Of a stretch of DNA of 64,000 nt, positions 1 through 10,984 are shown piece after piece. Source of the stretch: Micromonospora inositola. Its GTDB lineage: Bacteria; Actinomycetota; Actinomycetes; Mycobacteriales; Micromonosporaceae. The notes under the pieces are model-generated. The model was not told the origin of the DNA, ran no database searches, and saw only the letters and a list, made by a program, of their open reading frames with translations. The stretch is from the NCBI RefSeq assembly GCF_900090285.1, contig NZ_LT607754.1, positions 1,860,001 to 1,924,000 of the forward strand, given 5' to 3'. The first letter of the stretch is position 1. The number at the start of each line of letters is the position of its first letter. A program made the position numbers and the translations under genes.

Positions 1-64
1 GCCGAAACGACGCCCGGCGGCCAGCCGTGCAGGGTGACCGCCGGACGCCGGTGGGAAGGTTGGC

Positions 65-2074
<2,010 letters not shown>

Positions 2075-2289
2075 CTCCCTACCTCCCTCCGACCGGCACA
2101 CGATCGTCCGCCCAGCGAGTCAGGCAGATCGACGATGACCGATCAAGCTGAGATTAGGTCAACGGGAGGAAGGTGGAACATGTCGAAGTTTCCATATCAC
2201 CGGTGGGATGCCCCCTACGGGCTGACGTACGGGACGGACCGGGGACGGCCCCGGATTCGGTGAACGTCGAATTCGGCAAGGCTGGCGGC

Positions 2290-2889
2290 ATGGATGACCA
2301 GCTCGCCGTGCTGCTCCCGGTCGCCGCCGTCTGGGTGGCCGCCGCCGTGGTCGCGGACGGACTGCCCCGGCTGGACAGCGCCCGCGCACTCCGCCGGCGT
2401 ACCGGATGGTTGTCCGTCCTGGTGCTGGCCGGCCTGGCGCTGACCGCCGCGCTGCTGCTCGCGGGCCTGCAGAGCGCGGGCGGGACGCCGGTCGACCGGG
2501 CCACCCCCGGACTCGCCCTCGCGGCGGCCCCGGCGCTGGTGGTCGCGGTCTGCACGGTCCGGCGGGTACGGCGGCTGCGGGCCGGCGCGGGGGCGTTCGC
2601 CCGGGCGCCGGAAACCCCGGCCCCGCACGGGCTGCGGGCCGCCGCGGCGCACCCGCTGATCGGGCTGCCGGTGCAGGTCACCGCCCTGACGACCGTCCCG
2701 GCCGTGGTCTCGGCCGCCGGCCTCGACCTCTTCGCCGGTGCCGGCGCGACCGGTGCCGCGGTCACCGTCGGCGCCCTGGGGATCGCCGCGATCGGGGTAC
2801 GCCACGCGCTGCGGCACAACCGGCTCGCCGAGCAGGCGATGCCGGCGGCCGTCACCTCACCGCGAGCGGCCGGCCCCCTGCACGTATAG
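2290..2889 (+). CDS. Hypothetical multi-pass membrane protein
   Basis: The product has about 199 residues with four or five hydrophobic segments separated by short Arg-rich loops, so it is probably an integral membrane protein. I recognise no family. The ATG at 2290 begins MDDQLAVLLPV, directly ahead of the first membrane segment. An in-frame GTG at 2260 and an ATG at 2173 are alternatives, but they add a polar stretch without obvious coding character. The 3' end overlaps the convergent gene on the minus strand by 33 bases. Function is unknown. Confidence 0.6.
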   Translation: MDDQLAVLLPVAAVWVAAAVVADGLPRLDSARALRRRTGWLSVLVLAGLALTAALLLAGLQSAGGTPVDRATPGLALAAAPALVVAVCTVRRVRRLRAGAGAFARAPETPAPHGLRAAAAHPLIGLPVQVTALTTVPAVVSAAGLDLFAGAGATGAAVTVGALGIAAIGVRHALRHNRLAEQAMPAAVTSPRAAGPLHV

Positions 2890-3258
2890 CAGTTCGAGGA
2901 TCGCCCGGGTCGCGTCGAACCAGCGGTCCAGCCAGCCGGGCGGCGGGACGCTGCCCTTCGGGGGCAGCTCCATCAGCAGGCCGCGCAGCAGCGGGTGGTC
3001 CACCAGGGACTCGGTGGGCTCCGGCGGCCAACCGGCCGGCGGGAACGACGGCTCGGTGAGCGGATTCGGGTCCAGCGACGGCAGGGACAGTGGCGGACCG
3101 GACTGCTCCGGCGGGGCAGCGTCCCGGCCGCCGATCTCGCTGTCGGCGGAGACCACCTCGGTGAGCACGGTGTCCCGGCGGGCTCCGCGGTACTTGCCGC
3201 CGAACCGCTCCGGCTTGCCCGGGCCGTTGGTGAGGTTCTCTGAACCGATCGTCGTCAT
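2857..3258 (-). CDS. Conserved-looking hypothetical protein, soluble
   Basis: This 133-residue protein has no signal or membrane segment. It is acidic and proline-rich in the middle, and its C-terminus contains a short amphipathic helix (WLDRWFDATRAILELLYVQ). The ATG at 3258 begins MTTIGSENLTNGPGK. Third-position GC is typical of a real gene. The last 33 bases lie inside the convergent membrane-protein gene, so the two genes share their 3' ends on opposite strands. I do not recognise the family. It is separated by about 170 bases from the DUF397 gene upstream of it on the same strand. Confidence 0.55.
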   Translation of the reverse strand: MTTIGSENLTNGPGKPERFGGKYRGARRDTVLTEVVSADSEIGGRDAAPPEQSGPPLSLPSLDPNPLTEPSFPPAGWPPEPTESLVDHPLLRGLLMELPPKGSVPPPGWLDRWFDATRAILELLYVQGAGRSR

Positions 3259-3373
3259 CCGTCTCGCCTGCCTCGCTCGGTTGCCGATCTGTGCGGTTCA
3301 ACGAGGCGGAGCGGAAGTGGCGACGGGTGACCCGTGCAGGTCCGCGTGAGCGGGCGCGGATGGACGAACTGGC

Positions 3374-3399
3374 CCCGCCCGGCCACGCTGCCGGGCGGG
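3374..3399 (-). terminator. Hairpin terminator behind the DUF397 gene
   Basis: A perfect 10-bp GC-only stem (CCCGCCCGGC / GCCGGGCGGG) with a 6-nt loop sits 28 bases past the DUF397 stop. It has no T-tract, which is usual for this GC-rich group. Confidence 0.6.
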
Positions 3400-3427
3400 A
3401 CCACGCTTTCAGGTCCGGATCGCCGGA

Positions 3428-3655
3428 TCAGGGCCGGGCGAACACACCGCCCCTGGCACCCGCGACGAAGGCGTGCCAGTCGTCCGGGGCGAAGACCAGG
3501 GCGGGGCCCGTCTTGTCCTTCGAGTCCCGGACACCGACCGCGCCGGTCACGTACGCGACCTCCACGCAGTTGTCACAGTTCGGCCCGCTCTTCGAGCTCT
3601 TGAACCAGGTCGCCTGCGTCAGGTCCACGGGGAACTCCTTGGTCGCCATTTCCAC
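3428..3655 (-). CDS. DUF397 domain protein
   Basis: The 75-residue product matches the DUF397 pattern: TWFKSSKSG near the start, a Cys-containing VEVA stretch, GVRDSKDKTGP, and an aromatic-rich end (APDDWHAFVAG). DUF397 proteins are small actinobacterial partners of XRE/DUF5753 regulators; some, such as WhiJ-linked proteins, are thought to antagonise the regulator and affect development. Its start (ATG at 3655, or 3649) lies inside the 3' end of the regulator gene, so the two overlap by 31-37 bases and are probably translationally coupled. The precise role is inferred from the family only. Confidence 0.9.
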   Translation of the reverse strand: MEMATKEFPVDLTQATWFKSSKSGPNCDNCVEVAYVTGAVGVRDSKDKTGPALVFAPDDWHAFVAGARGGVFARP

Positions 3656-4500
3656 AGTGGCTCCTCTGCCAGTTTTGCGATGTGTGCGATCGATTCCTCC
3701 GGGCGGATGGCAGCCGCTCGAACGTGATCGAAGATGAAGCTGTACTTCTGCAGTTCGTCGCTCTTCTCCAGGAAGAGCCCACCCGTGGCGTTCTCCGCGT
3801 ACACGACATCTGGATCACTCGGTTCCGGAAAGCTGAGGATCGTGAAGGTCCCGTCCATGCCGGCGTGCGCGCCCACCTCGAAGGGCAGGACCTGCAACGT
3901 CACGTTCGGCAGTTCGGCCACCTCCACCAGCCGTTTGAGCTGGCCACGCATCACCGCGTCGCCGCCCACCGGCCGGCTCAGCACCGCTTCATCGAGCACC
4001 ACCCACAGATCGACCGGATCGTCCTGGGTCAACAACGACTGACGGCCCAGACGGACACGCACCCGTTGGTGGACCTGGTCGGCGGTGAAGTCGGGCCGGG
4101 CGGCCCGGATCATCGCCCCCGCGTACTCCTCGGTCTCCAGCAGGCCCGGCACCACCTGCTGCTCGTACGCCCGGATCGAGCTGGCCGCCGCCTCCAGCCC
4201 CACGTACGCCCCGACCAGCACCGTGCTGTACGGGTGCCACCAGCCCTTCTGCCGGGCCTCCCGGGCGATCTGCACCAGCTCGTCGCTCTCGGCGCCCACC
4301 ACCCCGTAGATCCGGAGCATGTCCCGGACGTCGCGTGGGGTGGCGGAGGTGTGGCCGGTCTCGATGCGGGAGATCTTGGAGGCCGAGCACTCGAGCTGCT
4401 CGGCGACCGTCTCGATGGTGATGCCGGCGGACTCCCGCTGGCGGCGGAGTTCCGCCCCCAGGCGACGACGTCGGATGGTGGGGCTGCGTCGCTCGCTCAC
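3619..4500 (-). CDS. XRE-family transcriptional regulator with DUF5753 domain
   Basis: The GTG at 4500 follows a GGAG with 7-nt spacing and gives a 293-residue protein starting MSERRSPTIRRRRLG. Residues about 10-70 form a helix-turn-helix of the XRE/Cro type (AGITIETVAEQLECSASKISRIE). The rest is the DUF5753 ligand or protein-interaction domain, with the diagnostic YEQQVVPGLLETEEYA segment near residue 125. Together with the overlapping DUF397 gene this forms the WhiJ-like two-gene cassette that is multiplied in actinobacterial genomes. Regulators of this group usually control small loci near themselves and developmental genes; the target here is unknown. Confidence 0.92.
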   Translation of the reverse strand: MSERRSPTIRRRRLGAELRRQRESAGITIETVAEQLECSASKISRIETGHTSATPRDVRDMLRIYGVVGAESDELVQIAREARQKGWWHPYSTVLVGAYVGLEAAASSIRAYEQQVVPGLLETEEYAGAMIRAARPDFTADQVHQRVRVRLGRQSLLTQDDPVDLWVVLDEAVLSRPVGGDAVMRGQLKRLVEVAELPNVTLQVLPFEVGAHAGMDGTFTILSFPEPSDPDVVYAENATGGLFLEKSDELQKYSFIFDHVRAAAIRPEESIAHIAKLAEEPLWKWRPRSSPWT

Positions 4501-5131
4501 CGCGTCGCTCCGCGGGTCGTGGTGCGGGAACCCCGGCCCCTCGCGCTCACCCGGCCACCTCCGGTCGATCGCGCCCGGCTCGACCCCCGCCGGGGCGCGA
4601 CCGTGGTACGGCGGGCGATCGTTCGCGGCAGGGGTGGTGCCGGTCGTCGACCGGCCGCGACGGGCGAAACCGGCGTCCAGTGTGCCGCCCGGTGCCGAGG
4701 TCATCAAGCATGCCGTCCACGTGTCCTGCTCGCGTATCGGCAAAAGTCGACGTGCAACTTGCATGAAGCACGTCGCTGATGCACTCTGTCCGTATGGCAC
4801 GGGTTACTCACCGTCTCCACTTGATCTCCCGGCGTGGTGATCCCACCGGTCGCTGGTCGGTGGGGGGTGAGCCGGCCCGAACTGCCGTAACGAGACCTGC
4901 CCCGGGGTGATGACCCCGCCGCTGCACGCCCGACGACTGCGGCGGTGGGAGCGGTAACCGGGAGCAGCCGGGTGATGGTCGGGTGGCGGCGCGCCACCGC
5001 GGGTACGGCCCGACCAGCACCGAATAACTGATCAGCCGGTCCACGAGGCCACACCCCGTCACCGGGCCCGAACTGTCCCCCGATCAGCTCCCGCCGGCCC
5101 GCCCGCCGACCGACCCTTCCCAGGAGCCCAT
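4501..5131. other. Intergenic region, 631 bases, between divergent genes
   Basis: No gene could be supported here. The stretch around 4700-4810 is less GC-rich than its surroundings and probably holds the promoter of the XRE regulator. The remainder is GC-rich with short reading frames lacking recognisable motifs. I see no tRNA, riboswitch or repeat. Confidence 0.4.
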
Positions 5132-5416
5132 GTGCTTCCCCGCACCGGTGACGTACTGAACGTGACTCGCGCGGCGAGTGTCCAGTTCCTTCGTCCCATC
5201 ATGTTCCGGGTGATCCGGGTGCTCGACTGGCCGACCTACGACGGCTGGCTGTGGCTCGACGGCTACGAGTTGAACGCGGCGGGGGACGCGGTCAACCGGC
5301 GGTCGATCTTCGTGCAGTCGGCCGGCCTGACGCAGCTCCAAGCCGAGCCGGCACCCCGTCCGCACACCGTACGCACCCGGCGGCCGGTCGCCCGGACCCC
5401 GGTTCAGGTGGCCTGA
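5132..5416 (+). CDS. Small conserved hypothetical protein (Micromonosporaceae type)
   Basis: This 94-residue soluble protein contains a compact aromatic core (FRVIRVLDWPTYDGWLWLDG followed by YELNAAGDAVNRRSIFVQ) and a disordered Pro/Arg tail. From memory this core recurs as a small hypothetical protein in Micromonospora relatives, without known function. The GTG at 5132 lies 5 nt after AGGAG; a second GTG at 5162 is a possible start. The ATG at 5130 is in another frame and stops after nine codons. Confidence 0.65.
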   Translation: MLPRTGDVLNVTRAASVQFLRPIMFRVIRVLDWPTYDGWLWLDGYELNAAGDAVNRRSIFVQSAGLTQLQAEPAPRPHTVRTRRPVARTPVQVA

Positions 5417-5515
5417 CACCGCGATTGCCAGGTCGGGGGCGTGCCGCCGCCATAGAATCGGTACGCCCACCCCGGCGAAGTCTCCACCCCGCGCGTCCCG
5501 GACCCTGAACCTGGG

Positions 5516-5971
5516 ATGGCCATGGTCAATCTGCCCGCCGCGCGGCGGCACCACCGGTCCCGTGTCGGTTACGCCTTCGGGCTCCTCGCGCTCCTTGGGG
5601 CCGCCACCGCACTCGCGGTCGCGGTCAACCACCCCGCCCTTTCCTCCACCCAGCAGCTGGCTGAGCCCGTGCCGGCTCCGGAGATCACCGTGGCCGGGGA
5701 GGGCTCCGCACCGCCCGACGAGCCGGACGAGCCCGGCTGGGCCGGCGGGGTCGGCGACGCCCCCGGCGCCCAGCCGCGCGCGACCCCCGACCGGGCCGGC
5801 GGCGGAGCCGGGGAGGGCGCGGTGGCCGAGGGGCCGGCCGGCCCGGCCGGCGTACGGACGGCGGCGGCGGCGGCGGACCTCAGCCGGTCGCTGTTCTACT
5901 CGGGGCTCCTGGGGCTCGCCATCTCGCTGGCCGGGCTCGGCCTGGTCGGCACCAGACGACGGCAGTGGTGA
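5516..5971 (+). CDS. Hypothetical bitopic membrane protein with acidic linker
   Basis: The 151-residue product has an N-terminal membrane segment (about residues 18-37), a disordered Pro/Gly/Ala/Glu-rich linker and a C-terminal membrane segment (about 124-145) ending in the basic tail RRRQW. Both termini are probably cytoplasmic, with the linker outside. An ATG at 5522 is an equally possible start. The gene ends three bases before the end of the convergent PASTA gene. No family was recognised. Confidence 0.55.
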   Translation: MAMVNLPAARRHHRSRVGYAFGLLALLGAATALAVAVNHPALSSTQQLAEPVPAPEITVAGEGSAPPDEPDEPGWAGGVGDAPGAQPRATPDRAGGGAGEGAVAEGPAGPAGVRTAAAAADLSRSLFYSGLLGLAISLAGLGLVGTRRRQW

Positions 5972-5974
5972 GGA

Positions 5975-6685
5975 TCAGGGGGTTCCGCTGGCCGAGGGGC
6001 CGGGCGTGGGAGTGCCGGCGCCGGTCGTCGGGGCCGCGGCCTCGGCGACCACGACGGTGACCTGGTCACCTTCGGAGATCGGCTCCCCGGCGCCCGGATC
6101 GGTCTCGATCACCGTGCCGGCCGGCCGGTCCGACGTTCGGGTCACCACCCGGTAGTCCACGCCCAACCGGTCGAGGAGCGCCCGGGCGGCCGCCTCCGGC
6201 AGCCCCACCAGCGGCGGCATCGGCACCCGGGCCGGGGCCGTGGTGGTGGGCGGGGTGGTCGGCGGCTGGGTGCTCGGCGCCGCCGAGGTCGGCGCGGCCG
6301 TGGTCGCCGGGGCGGTCGTCGGCGCGGGCGAGGGGGACGGCTCGGGGCCCCGGTCCGCCGCCCGCAACGCCAGCCAGACGCCCACCCCGATCAGCGCGAT
6401 CAGCAGCAGCGCGAGGATGCCCAGCAGGATCGGCATCCACCAGCGTCGGCCGGCCTGCTCCTCGGTGTACCACTCGGTGCCGGGCTCCTGGTAGCCGACC
6501 GGTCGGGGCGGCGGCACCCCGGCTCGTCCGGACCACGCCGCCGGCAGGGGCGCCGTCCGGTCGACGGGCTGCCGCAGCCTTCGCGTGGCGTCGGCGTCCT
6601 CCCCGCCGGCGGCACGGTCCGGCGGCAGCGCCCGGGTGGCGTCGGCGTCGTCCCCGGCGGGTGGTTCCTGGCGGTCGTCGCTCAT
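5975..6685 (-). CDS. Membrane protein with a single extracellular PASTA domain
   Basis: The ATG at 6685 follows AAAGGA with 7-nt spacing and gives 236 residues. The cytoplasmic part holds two DADATR repeats. A membrane segment (about 83-107, after RRWWMP) is followed by a Thr/Pro/Ala linker and one PASTA domain (about 160-222, from VPMPPLVGLPEAAARALL to QVTVVVAEA). PASTA domains bind muropeptides or lipid II in kinases and penicillin-binding proteins. There is no kinase or transpeptidase domain here, so this is an orphan PASTA sensor or adaptor. The next gene upstream encodes another. Confidence 0.85.
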   Translation of the reverse strand: MSDDRQEPPAGDDADATRALPPDRAAGGEDADATRRLRQPVDRTAPLPAAWSGRAGVPPPRPVGYQEPGTEWYTEEQAGRRWWMPILLGILALLLIALIGVGVWLALRAADRGPEPSPSPAPTTAPATTAAPTSAAPSTQPPTTPPTTTAPARVPMPPLVGLPEAAARALLDRLGVDYRVVTRTSDRPAGTVIETDPGAGEPISEGDQVTVVVAEAAAPTTGAGTPTPGPSASGTP

Positions 6686-6785
6686 CGCACGTCCTTTCCC
6701 CACCGGGGCGGGCGCCCTGGCCCTCGATCATCCAAGTTAGCGGCCCGGACCGCCATCGGCGGGGATCAGCGCGGCGAGCCGTCGG

Positions 6786-7478
6786 TCAGGGGGTCGGCGG
6801 CGGACCGTCGGGCGTGGTCGACGGCGGGTCGCCGCAGACGAGTGCGACCGGGTCGTTCCACCGGGCCGGGGCGCGGGCGGCCGGATCCTGCGCGGTGACG
6901 GTGCCGCGCCGACCGGTGCGGTAGCGCGGGTAGAGGCCCGCTTCGACCAGGTCGTCCGCGGCGGCGGCGCAGTCGTCGCCGACCAGGTCCGGTACGGCCA
7001 CCGCCGGCGCCGGACCGGCCACCCAGAGGGTGACGGTGACGCCCCGCCGCACCGGCGTACCGGGCTCCGGCGAGGTGCGCTCGACGTTCCGGCCGGCGCC
7101 CGCGCCGAAGACCAGCCGCCAGCCGAGCTTCCGCTCGTGCAACTGCCTGCGGGCGTCCTCGAAGTCGACGCCGACCAACGCCGGCACGGTCAGCCCGCCG
7201 GCGGGGGTGGTCCGCGCGGTCGTCCGGGTCACCGGGGGCGTGGTGCGCGGTGCGTCCGTGGCCGGCGTCGCCTCGGTCGGGGCCGGCGCGGTGGTCGCCG
7301 CCGCGACCGGTCGGTCGGCCGGACCGGGGTCGCCACCGGCGATGATCCAGCCGCCGCTGGCACCGATCACGGCCAGCAGCGCCACCGCGAGGCCACCGCC
7401 GAGCAGCAGTCTGGCCCGGTCCGGCCCCGGGCCAGCGGGCCCGGGTGAGGTCTGCCGCTCGGGGTACCCGTCCGTCAT
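6786..7478 (-). CDS. Membrane protein with two extracellular PASTA domains
   Basis: The product has 230 residues if started at the ATG at 7478 (MTDGYPERQ). It consists of a short cytoplasmic tail, one membrane segment (about 24-45), a Thr/Ala/Pro linker and two PASTA modules: VPALVGVDFEDARRQL onward and VPDLVGDDCAAAADDL onward, each ending in a V-x-L strand. It lies 100 bases upstream of a one-PASTA paralogue in the same orientation. Neither carries an enzymatic domain. A role in sensing or binding peptidoglycan precursors is inferred from the domain only. Confidence 0.85.
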   Translation of the reverse strand: MTDGYPERQTSPGPAGPGPDRARLLLGGGLAVALLAVIGASGGWIIAGGDPGPADRPVAAATTAPAPTEATPATDAPRTTPPVTRTTARTTPAGGLTVPALVGVDFEDARRQLHERKLGWRLVFGAGAGRNVERTSPEPGTPVRRGVTVTLWVAGPAPAVAVPDLVGDDCAAAADDLVEAGLYPRYRTGRRGTVTAQDPAARAPARWNDPVALVCGDPPSTTPDGPPPTP

Positions 7479-7596
7479 CGCGTCCACCGCCTCATCACCG
7501 GCGACCGTAGCCGCCGCCACCAAACCCGCCTACGGCCGGTAACCGGCCGACCGCCACGACTCGCCGCGTCGACCCTGGGACGCTACGCTCCCCGGC

Positions 7597-9060
7597 ATGG
7601 CCAGACTGGGCTGGGGAGGATCGGTCGCCATCGCGATCGGCGTCGCTGCCGCTGCGGGCGCGGCGCAACTGGGCTTCGGCTACGGCCTGGGCATCATCAA
7701 CTGGACGCCGGCCGAGGCCGCCACGGTGGAGGCGGCGTGGGTGGCGAGCCTCGCCTGGGCCACCTGGATCTCGGCCACCTCGGTGGTCGCGGGCGCCGTC
7801 TGCGCGCAGCGGCTGCGGGCGCGGGGCGGCGAGGACGAGGAGCCGGGCGGGACGCTGGGGAAGATCACCCTGGCCGTCGCCGGGGCGGTCGGCGCGCTGA
7901 TCACGGTGCTCCTGGTCGCCGTGCCGGCCCGCGCGGCGCGGGTGCCGGACACCTTCTCGCCGCAGACCGTCGCCGCGGGCTACGCCGCCGTCGGACTGCT
8001 GGTCGGCGTGGTGGTGGCGACCTGGGCGCTGCATTCGCGGGCGGCCGCGACCAACCTGATCGCCACGACCGGGTGGCTCTGGCTGCTCGCCGTGGTCTCG
8101 GTGGTCGACAGCGTGCTCGCCGGGCGGGGCCTGACCAGCGCGCAGCTCGGCATCTGGCAGATCAGCGCGGACAGCGAGCGGTTCTGGATCCGGGACTACT
8201 TCTACTGGCCGGGGGCGCTCCTGGCGATGGGCTCCGCGCTGGTGATCGGCGTGCTGGCCGCTCGGCGTACCGCCCGGCTGCCGGAGCGGCGGGTCGGGGC
8301 GGCGGCGTCCGGCGCGGCCGGACCGCTGCTCGTGGCGGTGGCGTACCTGCTGGCCGTGCCGAGGCTCGCCGCGATCGCCGCCGAGCAGGTCTCGGCCCAC
8401 CTGATCGCCCCGTACGCGGTGCTTGCCGGGGTGGGCGGCTCGGTCCTGGTGGCCGCGCTGGCCCAGCGGGCGGAGCGCCGCAACGCCGCGCGGGCCGGGG
8501 TGATCCTGCCCCGGCAGCGCACCGCCGAGCACGACGACCTCTCGACCGGCACCGGCCGGGGAACCCTCGACCTTCCGCCCGCCGGCGACGCACCGGAGAA
8601 CGCCGACGCGGCGACGGGGACCGGTGAGCCGGCCGCCGGCGGCCGGACGGGCCGATCGAGCCGGCGGCCCGCCGCCGGAGCGACGCGTGGCGCCGGGGCG
8701 GCCGGCGCGACGGGAACCGCGGCGGGGCTGACGGTCGCGGAACCAGCCACCTCGCCCGGTCCGGCCACGGGTGCCGCCTCGAACCGCCCGGCCACCCGTC
8801 GCGGCCGCGCACAACCGCCCGAGCGGGGCGCGGCGGCGACCGGCCCGGCGGCGTCCGGCCCGGACACCGGGACGGCGTCCGACCGGAACGTCCCGCCCGC
8901 GGGCGACGCGGGGTCGGCGGAGGTCCCCGCCGCACCCGACACGGCATCGGCGGACGTCCCGGCGAAGGGCGAGGCGGGCGGACCCGACCAGCCGGGGAGC
9001 GGCCCGACGACCGCGCCGACGACCGGCCCGAAGACCCGACCCGGCCGCCGCGGCCGCTGA
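7597..9060 (+). CDS. Multi-pass membrane protein with long disordered C-terminus
   Basis: The 487-residue product has about seven hydrophobic segments in residues 1-295 and a low-complexity Ala/Gly/Pro/Thr tail of about 190 residues that is probably cytoplasmic and disordered. The segment ISADSERFWIRDYFYWPGALLAMG between membrane spans looks like a conserved loop. A TACGCT -10 element 7 nt before the ATG suggests a leaderless mRNA. I recognise no functional family. Confidence 0.7.
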   Translation: MARLGWGGSVAIAIGVAAAAGAAQLGFGYGLGIINWTPAEAATVEAAWVASLAWATWISATSVVAGAVCAQRLRARGGEDEEPGGTLGKITLAVAGAVGALITVLLVAVPARAARVPDTFSPQTVAAGYAAVGLLVGVVVATWALHSRAAATNLIATTGWLWLLAVVSVVDSVLAGRGLTSAQLGIWQISADSERFWIRDYFYWPGALLAMGSALVIGVLAARRTARLPERRVGAAASGAAGPLLVAVAYLLAVPRLAAIAAEQVSAHLIAPYAVLAGVGGSVLVAALAQRAERRNAARAGVILPRQRTAEHDDLSTGTGRGTLDLPPAGDAPENADAATGTGEPAAGGRTGRSSRRPAAGATRGAGAAGATGTAAGLTVAEPATSPGPATGAASNRPATRRGRAQPPERGAAATGPAASGPDTGTASDRNVPPAGDAGSAEVPAAPDTASADVPAKGEAGGPDQPGSGPTTAPTTGPKTRPGRRGR

Positions 9061-9245
9061 TCCCGCCGCGCGCGTCCGTCCCGGCCCGGAGGCCGGCGAA
9101 CAGCTGCCCGTCCGGTCGAGCTGAGACGGTCCGCCGGCGGGACGGCCTCGCCGCGCACCGACGTCGCGACCGGTGGCTCGGTGAGCCCGGGCCGGCGCGG
9201 TCGGTCGTACCGCCGGGGAAGCCGGCGTGGCGCGGACCCGGCGGC

Positions 9246-10724
9246 TCAGTCGACCGGCCAGGTGTGCACGGGCTCGTTGCCGCGCTGCAGCTCGGCGTAG
9301 CGCTGGAGCATGTGGTGCAGCGCGGCGTCCCGGTCCATGCCCCGGTGCCGCTCGGCCGCCCAGACGGTCTCGGTCTGCCAGACCGCCCCGTTGCGGCCGG
9401 TACGGCAGCGCTGCTCGATGACGCCGAGCAGCCGGTCCCGCTCGGCCGGGGCGACGCCGAACCGGTCCAGCCCGTCGGCGGCCTTCGGCAGCAGGACGTC
9501 GAGCACCAGTTTGGTCACCGGAACCTCGCCCAGCCGGGGCCAGTGCAGCACGGCGTCCATGCCGCGGCGGGCGGCGGCGTGGAAGTTCTCCTCGGCGGAG
9601 CTGAAGGTGAGCTGGCTCCAGATCGGCCGGTCCGACTCGGCCAGCCCCCGGGCCAGCCCGAAGTAGAAGGCGGCGTTGGCCAGCATGTCCACCACGGTCG
9701 GGCCGGCCGGCAGCACCCGGTTCTCCACCCGCAGGTGCGGGCGGCCGTTCATGATGTCGTAGACCGGCCGGTTCCAGCGGTAGACGGTCCCGTTGTGCAG
9801 CCGCAACTCGCTCAGCTCGGGCACCCCGCCGGCGTGCAGCACCTCGACCGGGTCCTCGTCCGCGCAGATCGGCAGCAGCGGCGGGAAGTACCGGACGTTC
9901 TCCTCGAAGAGGTCGAAGATCGAGGTGATCCACCGCTCGCCGAACCACACCCGGGGGCGTACGCCCTGCGCCTTGAGCTCGTCCGGGCGGGTGTCGGTGG
10001 CCTGCTCGAAGAGGGCGATCCGGGTCTCCGCCCAGAGCTGTCGGCCGTAGAGGAACGGCGAGTTGGCGCCGATCGCGACCTGGACCCCGGCGATGGCCTG
10101 GGAGGCGTTCCAGTAGTCGGCGAAGCTGTCCGGCGCGACCTGGAGGTGGAACTGGAGGCTGGTGCAGGCGGCCTCGGGGGCGATCGAGTCGGTGTGCGTC
10201 TGCAGCCGCTCGACCCCCCTGATGTCCAGCTCGATGTCCTCGCCCCGGGCGCCGACGATCTGGTCGTTGAGCACCCGGTAGCGCTCGTTGGTGGAGAGGT
10301 TGTCGGCGACCAGGTGGCGCTCGGTGAGGGTGGGCAGGATGCCCACCAGCACGATCCTGGCGTCCGACTTCGCCGCGCGTTCGTCGGCGCGGCTGAGGCT
10401 GCTGCGCAGGTCCTGCTCGTAGTCGGCGAGGCCGCCGCCCTCGATGAGCCGGGGTGGGGCGTTCAGCTCGAGGTTGAACTGCCCCAGCTCGGTCTGGAAG
10501 AGCGGGTCGGCGATGTCGGCGAGGATCTGGTCGTTGCGCATGGCCGGCTCGGCGGTCGGGTCGACCAGGTTGAGCTCGATCTCCAGCCCGGTCATCGGGC
10601 GGTCGGCGTCGAACCCGAAGTCGTCCAGCATCAGCGCGAAGACATCCAGGCACCGCCGGACCTTCTGCCGGTAGCGGACCCGGTCCTCCCGGGAGAAGGC
10701 GCCCTGCTCGACGTCCCTGCCCAT
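9246..10724 (-). CDS. Glutamate-cysteine ligase family (GCS2-type) ATP-dependent ligase
   Basis: The ATG at 10724 sits behind GGGAGG with 5-6 nt spacing and gives 492 residues. The N-terminal core contains GLEIELNLVD, the metal/substrate-binding strand typical of the carboxylate-amine ligase superfamily, plus LGQFNLELNAPP, and a central HLQVAPDSFADYWNASQAIAG segment. ENRVLPAGPTVVDMLANAAF toward the end is also typical. The family joins glutamate to cysteine or other amines with ATP. Actinobacteria use mycothiol rather than glutathione, so the substrate may differ (for example ergothioneine-related or another gamma-glutamyl amide). The fold is confident; the substrate is not. Confidence 0.8.
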   Translation of the reverse strand: MGRDVEQGAFSREDRVRYRQKVRRCLDVFALMLDDFGFDADRPMTGLEIELNLVDPTAEPAMRNDQILADIADPLFQTELGQFNLELNAPPRLIEGGGLADYEQDLRSSLSRADERAAKSDARIVLVGILPTLTERHLVADNLSTNERYRVLNDQIVGARGEDIELDIRGVERLQTHTDSIAPEAACTSLQFHLQVAPDSFADYWNASQAIAGVQVAIGANSPFLYGRQLWAETRIALFEQATDTRPDELKAQGVRPRVWFGERWITSIFDLFEENVRYFPPLLPICADEDPVEVLHAGGVPELSELRLHNGTVYRWNRPVYDIMNGRPHLRVENRVLPAGPTVVDMLANAAFYFGLARGLAESDRPIWSQLTFSSAEENFHAAARRGMDAVLHWPRLGEVPVTKLVLDVLLPKAADGLDRFGVAPAERDRLLGVIEQRCRTGRNGAVWQTETVWAAERHRGMDRDAALHHMLQRYAELQRGNEPVHTWPVD

Positions 10725-10930
10725 GTGTCCTCCCGGCGCGAGGCGCAACGGAACCGTACCGCTCCGGAACGCATTGTGAACCATTCACGTTAGGAGCGCC
10801 CGCATGGCCGAGACCAGGGGGACCCTCCCGCGATGCGCTCCCGGCGGCATCTCTACCCAGCCGGTGCCCGGAACACCGAGGGCGAGGCCGAATGAGTCGT
10901 GACAATTCACACCCGGACCGGCGCGCGCGA

Positions 10931-10967
10931 ACGGGCCCGCGCCGTCGAAGTGACAGCGCGGGCCCGT
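10931..10967 (-). terminator. Hairpin terminator behind yceI-like gene
   Basis: Perfect 12-bp arms ACGGGCCCGCGC and GCGCGGGCCCGT are separated by 13 nt, 18 bases beyond the stop of the YceI gene. Confidence 0.7.
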
Positions 10968-10984
10968 CGGATCGTACGGGTTGA

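Noticed and set aside
5130..5159. ATG overlapping the GTG start of the small hypothetical gene
   Set aside because: The frame stops after nine codons and the larger frame has the better ribosome-site spacing.
7495..10905. Open frame of 1136 codons on the minus strand
   Set aside because: It is mostly antisense to the membrane-protein gene and out of frame with the GCS2 ligase gene. Arg/Gly/Pro-rich composition is the usual artefact of GC-rich DNA.
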